From: Kaistia defluvii
GTDB taxonomy: Bacteria; Pseudomonadota; Alphaproteobacteria; Rhizobiales; Kaistiaceae
Assembly: GCF_040548815.1 (NCBI RefSeq)
Contig: NZ_JBEPSM010000001.1
Coordinates: forward strand, 2,542,001 to 2,606,000
DNA: 64,000 nucleotides
Direction: 5' to 3'
The notes beneath the pieces are model-generated. The model was not told the DNA's origin, searched no databases, and saw only the letters and a program-made list of their open reading frames with translations. Each line of letters opens with the position of its first letter. Positions within the stretch are counted from its first letter, which is position 1. Shown here piece after piece: positions 8,031 through 16,344 of this stretch. A program made the position numbers and the translations under genes.

Positions 8031-8249
8031 ATGAGCATCGACTACATCTGCAGCTATTACGGCGTGCCGGCAAAAGTTGGTGGCCGTGTCGAATACACCG
8101 GTTCCGGCAAGAAGCAGCTAGGCACGATCACTGGCGCGCTGGGCCAACGTCTGGAAATCAGGCTCGACGGCCACAAGAACTCGTTCCCGTACCACCCGAC
8201 TTGGGAGCTTCGTTATCTCGCCTCTCCCGCGCCGAAGGGAGAGACGTGA
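8031..8249 (+). CDS. small protein of unknown function (72 aa)
   Basis: Compact protein starting MSIDYICSYYGVPAKVGGRV and ending PYHPTWELRYLASPAPKGET. The pattern (G.RVEYTG, QLGTITGA.GQRLEIRLDG) resembles a small beta-barrel of the KOW/SH3-like kind found as hypothetical proteins in rhizobial prophage-type regions. The ATG at 8031 has GGGAGAGG four bases upstream, inside a hairpin arm. The last eight codons run through a second copy of the same hairpin, and the stop overlaps the next ATG (TGATG at 8247-8251). It appears intact, unlike most of its neighbours. Function unknown. Confidence 0.6.
   Translation: MSIDYICSYYGVPAKVGGRVEYTGSGKKQLGTITGALGQRLEIRLDGHKNSFPYHPTWELRYLASPAPKGET
8221..8243 (+). 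repeat. hairpin repeat copy 2, overlapping the ribosome-binding site of the 8249 gene
   Basis: Second copy of the hairpin at 8003-8026: CCTCTCCC (8221-8228), loop GCGCCGAA, GGGAGAG (8237-8243), five bases before the ATG at 8249. Here it is also coding sequence for the C-terminus of the upstream gene. The two copies form a direct repeat of about 25 bases. Confidence 0.7.
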
Positions 8250-8531
8250 TGGGGCAGCGGGCCGCAACGTTCACAGAAGTGGATCTCAAGCGCCATACGC
8301 ACTGCAACCAAGGCCGACCTTGAGGTGAAAGGCGTCGAGATCACCCGAATGGGCACCATTCGGCTCCTGCAAACCGTCACCGACGAAAAGATCGAGGTTG
8401 ACGACCTGGAGCGCCGTGACATCGCCCGTATGGTGGCGGAAAAGAAGGTCCGGGCGATGCAGCGTCATCCTCTCGTGCAACCGGTTAGCGGGGTCGGGCG
8501 TCTTGCACATGCTTTTGGGCGCGGACGGTAG
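8249..8531 (+). pseudogene. small protein of unknown function, frameshifted
   Basis: Starts MGQRAATFTEVDLKR at the ATG coupled to the preceding gene. That frame stops after 24 codons, but a second frame continues AIRTATKADLEVKGVEITRM and TIRLLQTVTDEKIEVDDLER. The break lies at about 8290-8293; one added or two lost bases restore a protein beginning MGQRAATFTEVDLKRAIR. This start is typical of short helper genes in rhizobial phage-like islands. The tail after 8470 (HPLVQPVSGVGRLAHAFG) does not look conserved. Likely a decayed gene. Confidence 0.45.
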
Positions 8532-8706
8532 GCGGGCGCGTCGCTCACCGTCTCCACGGTAGGCACCGAGCTCACCCCTGGTCATCGGCGGTACCCGGTC
8601 GCGGCCGCTCCGCTAATCCTCATCAAAAGCGAGCATCATACGGCCATAACGTATCGATCCTGAAACGCTCGCGCAATCGTAGGGAGGAATGCAGCGGGCG
8701 TTCGCC

Positions 8707-9444
8707 TCAGGCGGTCCAGCCGCCGTCGATGGTGAGGCTTTCGCCTGTCATATAGCCGGCACCGACGCCAGTCAGCCAGGCGGTGAGATCGGCAATCTCG
8801 TCAGCCTTGCCGATCCGCCCCAGCGGCAGCTTCGGCACTATGTACTCCATCAGATCCGCCGTCATATCTGTCTCGATTGGGCCTGGCTGGATATTGTTGA
8901 CAGTAATCTGGCGCGGAGCGAAGTCGAGGGCGGCTCCACGCACGAGCTGGGCCACGGCAGCCTTTGTCATCGCATAGACGCTGGAGCCCGCGGAGCCGAC
9001 CCGCTCAGCAGTGTTGCTGCCGATCGTGACGATGCGGCCGCCGTCGAGCAGATGCGGCGCCGCATAATGAATCGCTGCGAACACGCCGCGGACATTAACG
9101 GCGGCCATACGATCGAAGTCGGCGATGGTGAAGCGGTCAATGGTGCCGCCGATTAGGATGCCGGCATTGACAACTAGCACGCCAAGACTGCCGAAGCGCT
9201 CAACGGTGGCTTCTATAGCGAGACGGACTGCTTCCGGATCGGCGCTGTCGGCGGCGATGGCGAAAGCAGAGCCGCCTTCCTGCTCGATTTCCGCTGCGAG
9301 CGCGGCTGCCATGGCCGGCGAACTCACATAGGTGAACGCAACCGGGCGGCCATCCGCCGCGAGGCGACGGACAATGGCAGCGCCCATACCGCGCGAACCG
9401 CCGAAGACGAGGGCCGGCGATGTGTCGGAGAAAAAAGAGGACAT
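8707..9444 (-). CDS. SDR-family oxidoreductase
   Basis: Classical short-chain dehydrogenase/reductase of 245 aa. The NAD(P)-binding motif is present as GGSRGMGAAI near residues 16-25, the structural NAG motif as VVNAGIL, and the catalytic Ser-Tyr-Lys as the SSVYAMTKAAV segment with Ser upstream. The typical ending LTIDGGWTA is intact. The arginine/Ser pattern after the first beta-alpha unit gives no clear cofactor choice. It is transcribed away from a TetR-family gene starting at 9550, so it is probably that regulator's target. The substrate is unknown. This pair is intact although it sits among broken genes. Confidence 0.92.
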   Translation of the reverse strand: MSSFFSDTSPALVFGGSRGMGAAIVRRLAADGRPVAFTYVSSPAMAAALAAEIEQEGGSAFAIAADSADPEAVRLAIEATVERFGSLGVLVVNAGILIGGTIDRFTIADFDRMAAVNVRGVFAAIHYAAPHLLDGGRIVTIGSNTAERVGSAGSSVYAMTKAAVAQLVRGAALDFAPRQITVNNIQPGPIETDMTADLMEYIVPKLPLGRIGKADEIADLTAWLTGVGAGYMTGESLTIDGGWTA

Positions 9445-9468
9445 GCGAGAGTTCCGTTATTGATTGAT

Positions 9469-9498
9469 CAGTCCACAATTCCTCACCGTTATGGACTG
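9469..9498. promoter_or_regulatory. candidate TetR operator between the SDR and TetR genes
   Basis: Inverted repeat CAGTCCA (9469-9475) and TGGACTG (9492-9498) with a 16-base spacer, in the 105-base gap between the divergent starts. TetR-type repressors commonly bind such dyads and control both genes. Assignment is from position and symmetry only. Confidence 0.4.
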
Positions 9499-9549
9499 GA
9501 GAGTCAAGAAAATTCTGGACTTGCCGTTCAAGAATGATAGAGTGCAGCC

Positions 9550-10140
9550 ATGGCCAGACCTCCGGAATTCGATCGCAACGAGGCGATCGCCCGCTCTATC
9601 AAGGTGTTCGCCCGGCACGGCTTCGAGGCTGCCTCGACGAACGACCTCATCAAGGGCATGGGAATCGGCCGGCAAAGCCTCTACGGCGCCTTCGGCGACA
9701 AACGCGGCCTTTTTCTCGAAGCACTGCGTCGCTATTCGGAAGACTCGCTTCAGCAGATGAAGGACGCATTGGCGGAGGGACCGGTCACCGAGTCCATAGA
9801 GGCAGCCTTGTTGGTCGGCCTCGGCTCCAGCCGAGACATCGAAAGTGGCTGCCTGGGTGTCGGGTCAATCATTGAGTTCAGTCGCGAGGATGAAGACATC
9901 ACCGCCCTGAACGACAAGGCCGGCGCAGCCGTGATTGCATCGTTCGCGGAGCGGGTTCGCGAGGGCATCGCCGCCGGCGTGCTCGATCCTGATCTCGACG
10001 TTGATGAGGCTGGTCGCATGCTTCTCGCCTTGCGATCCGGGCTCAAGGTCGCGGCTCGGGGCGGCGCGACAATGGCCGAGCTTCGAACGACGGCGCTCCT
10101 CGCGATGCGCGGGCTGACGTTGGCTGCTCGCGATCGGTGA
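9550..10140 (+). CDS. TetR/AcrR-family transcriptional regulator
   Basis: Repressor of 196 aa. The N-terminal helix-turn-helix is clear: IARSIKVFARHGFEAASTND, then LIKGMGIGRQSLYGAFGDKR, the standard TetR recognition helix ending in Y.AFGDK. The C-terminal ligand domain (from about residue 80) is of the TetR_C type often found beside SDR genes (GCLGVGSIIEF, FAERVREGIAAG). It is divergent from the SDR gene at 8707-9444 and probably regulates it and itself through the dyad at 9469-9498. The inducer is unknown. Confidence 0.92.
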   Translation: MARPPEFDRNEAIARSIKVFARHGFEAASTNDLIKGMGIGRQSLYGAFGDKRGLFLEALRRYSEDSLQQMKDALAEGPVTESIEAALLVGLGSSRDIESGCLGVGSIIEFSREDEDITALNDKAGAAVIASFAERVREGIAAGVLDPDLDVDEAGRMLLALRSGLKVAARGGATMAELRTTALLAMRGLTLAARDR

Positions 10141-10273
10141 GCGGGGCTCCGCTCTCGGAAGTCTCCTTCGCAGACAAAGCAGGGCGCCGGCGCGAAGCCA
10201 CCGATTTGGTGCAGCCTTATCCCGGACTATCCGTTAATCGAGTCCCGAAAGACCCGGACAGGAAATCGATCCC

Positions 10274-10801
10274 GTGAGTGTGGCGTTTGTCAAAGAGGAG
10301 AGCTCCGAGGCCGCGTCGGAGACGATTCTGCCCGCGCGCCCCCATCTCCGATCCCATCAACCTTGTCACGGAGGCAGACCTCCGTCTCCTGCAGAGTGAT
10401 ACTAGTCAGGGCGCGAGCGGCTCTTGATGCGGGCGATGCGCTGGAAGACGTCAATGAGAGTCGTCGGCTGTCGGCACTTCCCGTTCGCGATAACCGCTAC
10501 TACGCGGAGCGGGTCCGCATGGCCCAGGTGTCTCCCCCTCCGACTTCGAATGACCTGATTGCCTTCGGTCACGCCGTCTCCTTCGAGCGCGACGATGGCC
10601 GCCAGCAGACCTTTCCGGATCGTGGGCGAGGACGAGGCCGACCCATCACAAGGTTCGATATCGCATGGCTCGCCAGTGGCTATCGCCTGGCTCGGTAAAC
10701 GCGTCGGTGACGTTGTTCAACTCGGCAACCACGAACTCGAGATTCTCTCCGTCGCACAGCCAAACCGACCCAGCGAGAAGAGCTGCATTTCCATGCGCTG
10801 A
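10274..10801 (+). pseudogene. GreA/GreB-family elongation factor pseudogene with three frameshifts
   Basis: The three frames together give a protein like the rhizobial GreA/GreB-family factors: MSVAFVKEESSEAASETILP, then ISDPINLVTEADLRLLQ, then RARAALDAGDALEDVNESRR with VPPP-type middle part, then RIVGEDEADPSQGSISHGSP and GKRVGDVVQLGNHELEILSV. Frame changes lie at a five-C run (10339-10343), near 10395, and near 10609-10613. The GTG at 10274 is the likely original start. Such proteins bind RNA polymerase; here no intact product can be made. Three separate lesions argue for real decay or a poor-quality stretch rather than one chance error. Confidence 0.75.
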
Positions 10802-11174
10802 TGCTCGGAGCGTCCGCTCTCCGGCCAAGAGCGACAGACCACTCCCGGCACATCACAACTGAGCGCCGGCCTCGAGCAGTGGTTGCCTCAAATATGCCGT
10901 CGCGCGAAGTCGCCCCATCAACTGTCTTCTCGGCCGTCCGGACGAACCAGATCTAGGTGAGTGACGCCAAGGGCGTGTGGCGGCATCCGTAAGCACCATC
11001 GCATCCTCCGCAGGGTACCAAACTCTGCGAGGATGGCCTCAGTACCCTGCCCGATCCCCTATCGAGCTCTTGGCTACCCGGGGGGACACCCAGGAACTGC
11101 TCTGGGCGACAAATGGCGGAAAATCAACGGATGATGCCGCGTCTTGAACGTCGGCGAACTAGCGTGGGGGGTTT
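10802..11174. other. non-coding stretch before tRNA-Met
   Basis: About 370 bases with no supportable gene on either strand. I saw no transposase remnant and no copy of the tRNA 3' end. It may be further decayed island sequence. Confidence 0.5.
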
Positions 11175-11251
11175 TGGTAGCGGAGGAGGGACTTGAACCC
11201 CCGACACGCGGATTATGATTCCGCTGCTCTAACCAGCTGAGCTACTCCGCC
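11175..11251 (-). tRNA. tRNA-Met (anticodon CAT)
   Basis: 77-base tRNA with encoded CCA. The acceptor arm pairs GGCGGAG with CTCCGCT, the D-loop has AGCTGGTTAGA, the anticodon stem-loop is GCGGA-ATCATAA-TCCGC, and the T-loop contains GTTCAAGTC. The CAT anticodon with a G1-U72 end and no initiator features (no mismatch at 1-72 of the C-A type, no GGG/CCC anticodon stem) fits elongator methionine. An isoleucine (lysidine) tRNA has the same anticodon but usually another acceptor stem. Its 3' end faces the accessory block. Confidence 0.93.
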
Positions 11252-11333
11252 CCAGGACCGGCGCTTGGGGCGCCGGCTGGAATGGCCCGCTTATAGGGAG
11301 CCGGGCCGAGGGCTGTCAAGCAGCCAGAACGCT

Positions 11334-12023
11334 TCAGGCCCGTTCAAACACAAGCAGTGTGAAAAACCCGATCGGACCCACCCGCCGGCGGTCGACCAGG
11401 CGCAGATCGGAGCGGCCCAGGATGCGGCTGATGTCGAAATCCATGTGCCAGCCGAGCGCTGCGGAAAGCGGCGCCAGACGCTCGCCGAGCCAGCCGCGCC
11501 AGCCCTTCTGCTCCGGGAAATGACTGACCAGCACGACGGCGCCGCCAGGCTTGGTGACGCGGGCGAGTTCGCCCATCACGGCGCGCGGATCCGGCACCAC
11601 GGTCAGCACGAACATGGCGACGGACGTGTCGAAGCTGGCGTCCGCCATCTGCAGGTCGCCGGCATCGGCGACTTCCAGCGCCTCGACATGGTCGAGCTTG
11701 CCCGCCGTGACGCGCTCGCGCGCAATCTCCAGCATTTCCGGCGACAGGTCGATGCCGGTGATGCGATGGCCGGTGCTGTAATGCGGCAGCGAGATGCCGG
11801 TGCCGACGCCGCATTCGAGAATGCGACCGGCCGGCAATTCGTTGACGAAGGCGACGGCGGCGCGCCGGCCCGATTCGAAGACATAGCCGAATACCCGGTC
11901 GTAGACCGGCGCCCAGCGGGCGTAGGTATTGCGAACGGCGTTCTCGTCGATCCGGTTGGAAGAACGGCGTTTGCTCGCAAAGGACTTCCACTTGCGGGCG
12001 ACGTCTTCAAAGAATTCCGGCAT
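11334..12023 (-). CDS. pmtA: PmtA-like phosphatidylethanolamine N-methyltransferase
   Basis: SAM-dependent methyltransferase of 229 aa. The segment AVRNTYARWAPVYDRVFGYV followed by ILECGVGTGISLPHY (motif I, SAM binding) and GIDLSPEML (motif II) is characteristic of the rhizobial PmtA group, which methylates phosphatidylethanolamine towards phosphatidylcholine at the inner membrane. Motif post-I and VTKPGGAVVLVSHF are also present. About 40 N-terminal residues before the AVRNTY block include a basic stretch that may bind membranes. The mnmA gene lies 9 bases upstream on the same strand, so the two may be cotranscribed. A general class I methyltransferase remains possible. Confidence 0.78.
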   Translation of the reverse strand: MPEFFEDVARKWKSFASKRRSSNRIDENAVRNTYARWAPVYDRVFGYVFESGRRAAVAFVNELPAGRILECGVGTGISLPHYSTGHRITGIDLSPEMLEIARERVTAGKLDHVEALEVADAGDLQMADASFDTSVAMFVLTVVPDPRAVMGELARVTKPGGAVVLVSHFPEQKGWRGWLGERLAPLSAALGWHMDFDISRILGRSDLRLVDRRRVGPIGFFTLLVFERA

Positions 12024-12032
12024 TGCTCTCCC

Positions 12033-13226
12033 TCATGCTGCGGCGACGGTATCCGTCACGATCAGGCGGCGAAGCGCCTGCTCCGCCTCGGCGTCGCGTT
12101 CGGCCCGGCTGATCCAGCCGCCGCCGAGGACGCGAGCCCCCTCTCCCTGGCCCGCGTAGAATACGCAGGCCTGGCCCGGCGCGACACCTGTCTCGCCGTC
12201 GATCAGCGAGACCTGGGTCTCGCCATCCTTCTGCACGATCTGCGCCCGCTGCGGCGCGCGCGTCGAGCGGACGCGGGCATAGATCTCCATCCCGTCGGCG
12301 CCGATCGCCTCCAGCGGCGCATCGCCCAGCCAGTTGACGTTGCGCAGCACCAGCCGGCGGGCGGCGAGCGCCTCGCGCGGGCCGACGATGACCCGGCCGC
12401 GCCGCGCGTCGAGATGGATGACATAGAGCGGATCGGCCGAGGCGATGCCGAGCCCGCGCCGCTGGCCGACCGTGTAATGGATGATGCCCTCGTGCCGGCC
12501 AAGCACGCGGCCATCGATATGCACCACCTCGCCGCCCTCGGCCGCGCCCGGCTTCAGCCGCTCGATGACGTCGGAATACTTTCCGTTCGGCACGAAGCAG
12601 ATGTCCTGGCTGTCATGCTTGTCGGCGATCTCCAGGCCGAGCTCGCGGGCGATGGCGCGCGTCTCCGGCTTGGTCAGATGGCCGAGCGGGAAGCGGATGA
12701 AATCGAGCTGCTCGGGCGTCGTCGCGAACAGGAAATAGCTCTGGTCGCGGTCGAGGTCGGCGGGGCGGAACATGCCGCGATGGCCGTTCGGCTGCAGCCG
12801 GCTCTGGACATAATGGCCGGTGGCGAGCGCCGCCGCGCCCAGCTCGCGCGCCGTGGTCAGCAGGTCGGAGAACTTGACGGTCTGGTTGCAGGAGACACAG
12901 GGGATCGGCGTCTCGCCAGCGATGTAGCTCTCGGCGAAGCGGTCGATGACCGACTTGCGGAAGCGCTCCTCATAGTCGAGCACGTAGTGCGGGATATCGA
13001 GCCTCTCCGAGACGCGGCGGGCGTCGTGGATGTCCTGCCCGGCGCAGCAGGCGCCCTTGCGGTGCGTCGCCTCGCCATGATCGTAGAGCTGCAGCGTCAT
13101 GCCGACGACGTCATAGCCCTCGCGTTTCAGCAATCCCGCGACAACCGACGAATCGACCCCGCCCGACATGGCCACGACGATGCGCGTGTCCTCGGGGCGG
13201 CCGGGAAGATCGAGACTGTTGAGCAT
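12033..13226 (-). CDS. mnmA: tRNA-specific 2-thiouridylase MnmA
   Basis: Enzyme of 397 aa that thiolates U34 in tRNAs for Lys, Glu and Gln. The PP-loop motif [15 protein letters not shown] is near the N-terminus. The first catalytic cysteine is in the [10 protein letters not shown] segment and the second in the CYTVGQRRG region equivalent ([11 protein letters not shown], with CFVPNG just before). The start at 13226 ([13 protein letters not shown]) was chosen since family similarity begins just after it; the frame is open for 78 more codons upstream but without similarity. The pmtA-like gene follows 9 bases after the stop. Confidence 0.93.
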   Translation of the reverse strand: MLNSLDLPGRPEDTRIVVAMSGGVDSSVVAGLLKREGYDVVGMTLQLYDHGEATHRKGACCAGQDIHDARRVSERLDIPHYVLDYEERFRKSVIDRFAESYIAGETPIPCVSCNQTVKFSDLLTTARELGAAALATGHYVQSRLQPNGHRGMFRPADLDRDQSYFLFATTPEQLDFIRFPLGHLTKPETRAIARELGLEIADKHDSQDICFVPNGKYSDVIERLKPGAAEGGEVVHIDGRVLGRHEGIIHYTVGQRRGLGIASADPLYVIHLDARRGRVIVGPREALAARRLVLRNVNWLGDAPLEAIGADGMEIYARVRSTRAPQRAQIVQKDGETQVSLIDGETGVAPGQACVFYAGQGEGARVLGGGWISRAERDAEAEQALRRLIVTDTVAAA

Positions 13227-13555
13227 GGTGGGAATGCCTTGCCGGGATGCCGCACGAACAGGTTTCAGGCCGCGGCAGAAACGCAGGAGGCGGCAGAGCC
13301 GCGTTAAGGGCGGGACTATAGCGGCGATCGCGTCATCTTCAAGGCGCAAGCGTCGCCACAACCTGGAATGGGAGCGTCCCGGATGCCCGGAATGGCTGCG
13401 GCGCTGAGGCGACCGGCCGTCGCGCCCGCGCTGATTTCGGGCGGCTGCAGGCGGTTGCAAACCTTACCGAAGCGTTGCCGGGGGCTTAGTCAATTTTTAA
13501 AGCCGACGTCGTAGTCTCGCCTTCGACAAGGTCAGGTTGAGTGTGTGAGAGTAGA
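13227..13555. promoter_or_regulatory. mnmA-sciP intergenic region with CtrA-like box
   Basis: 329 bases between divergent starts with no gene. At 13486-13500 lies TTAG-N7-TTAA, one mismatch from the CtrA consensus TTAA-N7-TTAA, 56 bases before the sciP start. SciP genes are known CtrA targets in alphaproteobacteria. No GANTC site was seen near the box. The rest shows nothing recognisable. Confidence 0.5.
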
Positions 13556-13831
13556 ATGACCGATCAAATGCGTCCGCGCGTCAAATATGTTATCGGACCG
13601 GACGGTAGTCCGCTTACGATTGCCGATTTGCCGCCGCGGGACACGAAACGTTGGGTTATCCGCCGTAAGGCAGAAGTTGTCGCGGCGGTGCGGGGGGGCC
13701 TGCTCAGCCTTGAAGAGGCGTGTCAGCGTTATACGTTGACCGTCGAGGAATTCATCTCCTGGCAGCAATCGATCGACCAGCACGGCCTTGCCGGGCTGCG
13801 GACGACGCGGATTCAGCAATATCGCCAGTAG
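13556..13831 (+). CDS. sciP: CtrA inhibitor SciP (DUF1153)
   Basis: Protein of 91 aa that in Caulobacter binds CtrA and blocks its activation of target promoters in G1. The sequence is almost entirely the conserved family core: RPRVKYVIGPDGSPLTIADL, then WVIRRKAEVVAAVRGGLLSL and the helix-turn-helix ending GLAGLRTTRIQQYR. The start at 13556 (MTDQMRPR) is preferred to one five codons upstream, as family members begin with MTD or similar. A strong terminator follows at 13875. It fits with ctrA, chpT and divK elsewhere in this window. Confidence 0.95.
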   Translation: MTDQMRPRVKYVIGPDGSPLTIADLPPRDTKRWVIRRKAEVVAAVRGGLLSLEEACQRYTLTVEEFISWQQSIDQHGLAGLRTTRIQQYRQ

Positions 13832-13874
13832 ATCGGGCAACCGGGCCACCGGTTGACCTTCAAAAGCACCAAGA

Positions 13875-13903
13875 GGCCGGCGGCAACGCCGGCCTTTTCT
13901 TTT
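13875..13903 (+). terminator. sciP terminator
   Basis: Perfect 8-bp stem GGCCGGCG (13875-13882) and CGCCGGCC (13887-13894), loop GCAA, followed by TTTTCTTTT. A textbook intrinsic terminator 44 bases after the sciP stop. Confidence 0.9.
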
Positions 13904-13996
13904 GGATTTTTTCAACGTCTCGCCGGTCGGTTGGCCGGGGCACCTGTTCGCCTTTCGACTCAACAGAGACCCTCCCCACGGGAGCCACCCTCCGCC

Positions 13997-14293
13997 GTCA
14001 TCCCGGCGAAGGCCGGGATCCAGACCCACCGGCTTGGACCAGAAGGTCGGACCAAATTTGCTTGGCCGGTGTTTATGGGCCCCGGCCTGCGCCGGGGCGA
14101 CGACCTGCCTGGGCGCAGTGGACTGCGTGGCGGCCTTGGAGCCTCTGCAAGGAGGCTCCTCCGAAAGAATTAAAGCCGCATCCCCACCCTCCGCCGTCAT
14201 CCTCGCGGAAGCGAGGATCCATACGACCGAAGCTTCAGCCATCTGGCGCCCAACGCCTCCCTGGATGGATCCCGAGTCTCCGCCCAGGATGAC
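13997..14293. repeat. palindromic intergenic repeat, GTCATCC/GGATCC family, two units
   Basis: Unit A (13997-14102) starts GTCATCCCGGCGAAGGCC and contains CCGGGATCC, with a second palindrome GCCCCGGCCTGCGCCGGGGC at its far end. Unit B (14196-14293) starts GTCATCCTCGCGGAAGCGAG, has GAGGATCC, and ends in inverted orientation as CAGGATGAC. The same unit recurs at 53671-53772 and 55529-55614. These are short palindromic repeats of a type common between alphaproteobacterial genes; they contain no coding sequence. Confidence 0.75.
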
Positions 14294-14324
14294 CGAGAGC
14301 GTGGGGCGGGCGAAGGCGGCCCCC

Positions 14325-15026
14325 TCAGAGCGTCAGCGTCTCGCCGATCGCCGGGACCGCCACCTTGGTGTCGGCGCCCTGCATGGCCTCGACGAAGGTG
14401 TCCGCCGTCGCGTCGAGCAGGCCGAAGGTGGCGTAGTGGCAGGGGATCACCGTCTCGAAATGGAAGAAGCGTCGCGCCGCGAGCGCCGCGACCTTGCCGC
14501 CCATGGTGAAGCGGTCGCCGATCGGCAGAATGCCGATCTTCGGCTGGTAGATCTCGTCGATCAGCGCCATGTCGGAGAAGATGTCGGTATCGCCGGCGAG
14601 GTATAGGGTCTTTTCGCCGGGGGCCGCGATGACCAGGCCATGTGGATGGCCGAGCGAATGCGAGACGCCGTTCTCGTCCAGCGTGGCGGAGGAATGGTGC
14701 GCCACCGTCATCGAGACGCGGAACGCGCCCTGGTCGGTGGTCCCGCCCGTGTTCATCGGGTCGACCTTGGCGACTCCCTTATGGGCGAGATAGCTGGCGA
14801 GATCCGCATCCGCCACCACCTTGGCGCCGGTCTTCGCCGCGATCGCGACCGTGTCGCCCAGATGATCGCCATGGCCATGCGTCAGCAGGATATGCGTGAC
14901 GCCGCGCGTCCAGGCCTCTTCATTGCCGGGAAAGCTTGGATTGCCGGTGAAGAAAGGGTCGATCAGGATGACGGCGCCGTCGATCTCGACGCGAAAGGCC
15001 GAATGGCCGAGCCAGGTAAGCTGCAT
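14325..15026 (-). CDS. metal-dependent hydrolase, UPF0173 (metallo-beta-lactamase fold)
   Basis: Protein of 233 aa with the metal-binding motif [13 protein letters not shown], the later histidines in TVAHHSS and the AGDTDIF aspartate, and a closing [10 protein letters not shown] histidine: a complete set for a two-metal hydrolase. It matches the UPF0173 family, whose biological substrate is not known. The start at 15026 ([14 protein letters not shown]) fits the family; another ATG four codons upstream (15038) is possible. It stands alone, divergent from the VTT protein gene at 15185. Confidence 0.92.
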   Translation of the reverse strand: MQLTWLGHSAFRVEIDGAVILIDPFFTGNPSFPGNEEAWTRGVTHILLTHGHGDHLGDTVAIAAKTGAKVVADADLASYLAHKGVAKVDPMNTGGTTDQGAFRVSMTVAHHSSATLDENGVSHSLGHPHGLVIAAPGEKTLYLAGDTDIFSDMALIDEIYQPKIGILPIGDRFTMGGKVAALAARRFFHFETVIPCHYATFGLLDATADTFVEAMQGADTKVAVPAIGETLTL

Positions 15027-15184
15027 GGAGAGATTCATCCTTCTGTCGAATTTCAGCTCCAATATGGCGGCGGCGGGCCGATTAAACACCCCCGCGGGCG
15101 CGCAATCTTGCCGCGCCCCGGCGGGCTTGCTTGCCGCGCGCGGCATGATCCGTGATAAGGGCGGGTGAACCGACCGGAGGGAAC

Positions 15185-15808
15185 GTGACGGACATGGAAG
15201 CAACCGCGCCGAAGGCCGCCCGCCCAGGGCTGATGAAGCGGCTCTTCGACCGATGCATGGAACTCTCGGCCGGGCCGCATGCGCTCTGGCTGTTGGCCGT
15301 GGTGTCCTTCGCCGAAGCGTCGTTCTTCCCGATTCCCCCCGATCCGATCCTCGCCGCCATCGTGCTGGCGCGGCGCGAGCGCGCCTGGATCGCGGCCCTG
15401 GTCTGCACGGTCTTCTCGGTTTTGGGCGGCCTTGCCGGCTATGCCATCGGCGCCGGGCTCTACGAGGCGATCGGCCAGCCGGTCATCGTCTTCTACAATC
15501 TGCAGGAAGCCTTCCATACCTTCCAGCTGCGCTTCGACGAATGGGGCGGCTGGATCATCGTCGCCAAGGGGCTGACGCCGATCCCGTTCAAGCTGGTGAC
15601 GATCGCCTCGGGCGTGGCGCATCTGAACCTCGCCACCTTCATCATCGCCTGCATCATCACGCGCGGGCTGCGCTTCTTCCTGGTGGCGGGGCTGTTCTAT
15701 ACCTTCGGGCCGCAGGCGCGCGCCATCATCGACCGGCATTTCTCGACGGTGATGATCGTCGGCACGATCGTCGTCATCCTCGGCTTCGTCGCCGTCATCT
15801 ACATCTGA
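15185..15808 (+). CDS. YqaA/DedA-like VTT-domain membrane protein
   Basis: Inner-membrane protein of 207 aa with five or so hydrophobic segments. The block [20 protein letters not shown] and the later [20 protein letters not shown] are the family's conserved re-entrant and proline-rich parts. VTT/DedA proteins have been linked to lipid transport. The GTG at 15185 is four bases after GGAGG, better placed than the ATG three codons later, so it was taken as the start. ruvX begins 8 bases after the stop, suggesting cotranscription. Confidence 0.88.
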   Translation: MTDMEATAPKAARPGLMKRLFDRCMELSAGPHALWLLAVVSFAEASFFPIPPDPILAAIVLARRERAWIAALVCTVFSVLGGLAGYAIGAGLYEAIGQPVIVFYNLQEAFHTFQLRFDEWGGWIIVAKGLTPIPFKLVTIASGVAHLNLATFIIACIITRGLRFFLVAGLFYTFGPQARAIIDRHFSTVMIVGTIVVILGFVAVIYI

Positions 15809-15816
15809 AGGCGACC

Positions 15817-16344
15817 ATGACCGGCACCATCCTGGATTTCGCGGAACTGCAGCAGGCGCTGCCGCCGGCCGCCGCCCTGATCGGCCTCGATCTCGGCACC
15901 AAGACGATCGGCGTCGCGATCTCGGATCTCGGCCGGCGCATCGCCTCGCCGCTGGTCCTGATCAACCGCGTGAAGTTCACCCAGGACGTCGAGGCGCTGA
16001 CCAAGGTGATCCGCGAGCGCCAGGTCGCGGGCATCATCATCGGCCTTCCGCTCAACATGGACGGCTCGGAAGGCCCGCGCGCCCAGGCGACGCGCGCCTT
16101 CGTGCGCAATCTGCTGCCGAAGATCGACATCTCGGTGTCGTTCTGGGACGAGCGATTGTCGACCGTGGCGGTGACACGCACGCTGCTCGAGGCCGATACC
16201 AGCCGCAAGCGGCGCGGCGAGCTGGTCGACAAGATGGCGGCCGCCTTCATCCTGCAGGGCGCGCTCGACCGCATGCAGAAGATCACGCGCGACATCCAGG
16301 ACGCGCGCGATCTCGAGGACGATCAGCCTTTCGGGCAGATATAG
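15817..16344 (+). CDS. ruvX: Holliday junction resolvase-like protein RuvX/YqgF
   Basis: RNase H-fold protein of 175 aa. The first acidic strand is [16 protein letters not shown], followed by [17 protein letters not shown] and the final acidic motif [10 protein letters not shown], all standard for the family. YqgF is implicated in pre-16S rRNA 5' end processing as well as junction cleavage. An N-terminal extension of about 20 residues before the core and an acidic tail are seen. The last 22 bases overlap the convergent aidB-like gene's end. Confidence 0.93.
   Translation: MTGTILDFAELQQALPPAAALIGLDLGTKTIGVAISDLGRRIASPLVLINRVKFTQDVEALTKVIRERQVAGIIIGLPLNMDGSEGPRAQATRAFVRNLLPKIDISVSFWDERLSTVAVTRTLLEADTSRKRRGELVDKMAAAFILQGALDRMQKITRDIQDARDLEDDQPFGQI

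Noticed and set aside
5175..8531. Intact prophage
   Set aside because: Only one weak terminase-like fragment; no capsid, portal, tail, lysis or integrase gene.
11175..11251. tRNA-Ile with lysidine anticodon
   Set aside because: The anticodon CAT is shared, but the acceptor stem and overall sequence look like elongator methionine tRNA.
11265..13307. Long plus-strand open frame opposite the pmtA-like gene and mnmA
   Set aside because: It lies across two well-supported genes on the other strand; long antisense frames are common in GC-rich DNA and its protein is Arg/Ala-rich without any motif.
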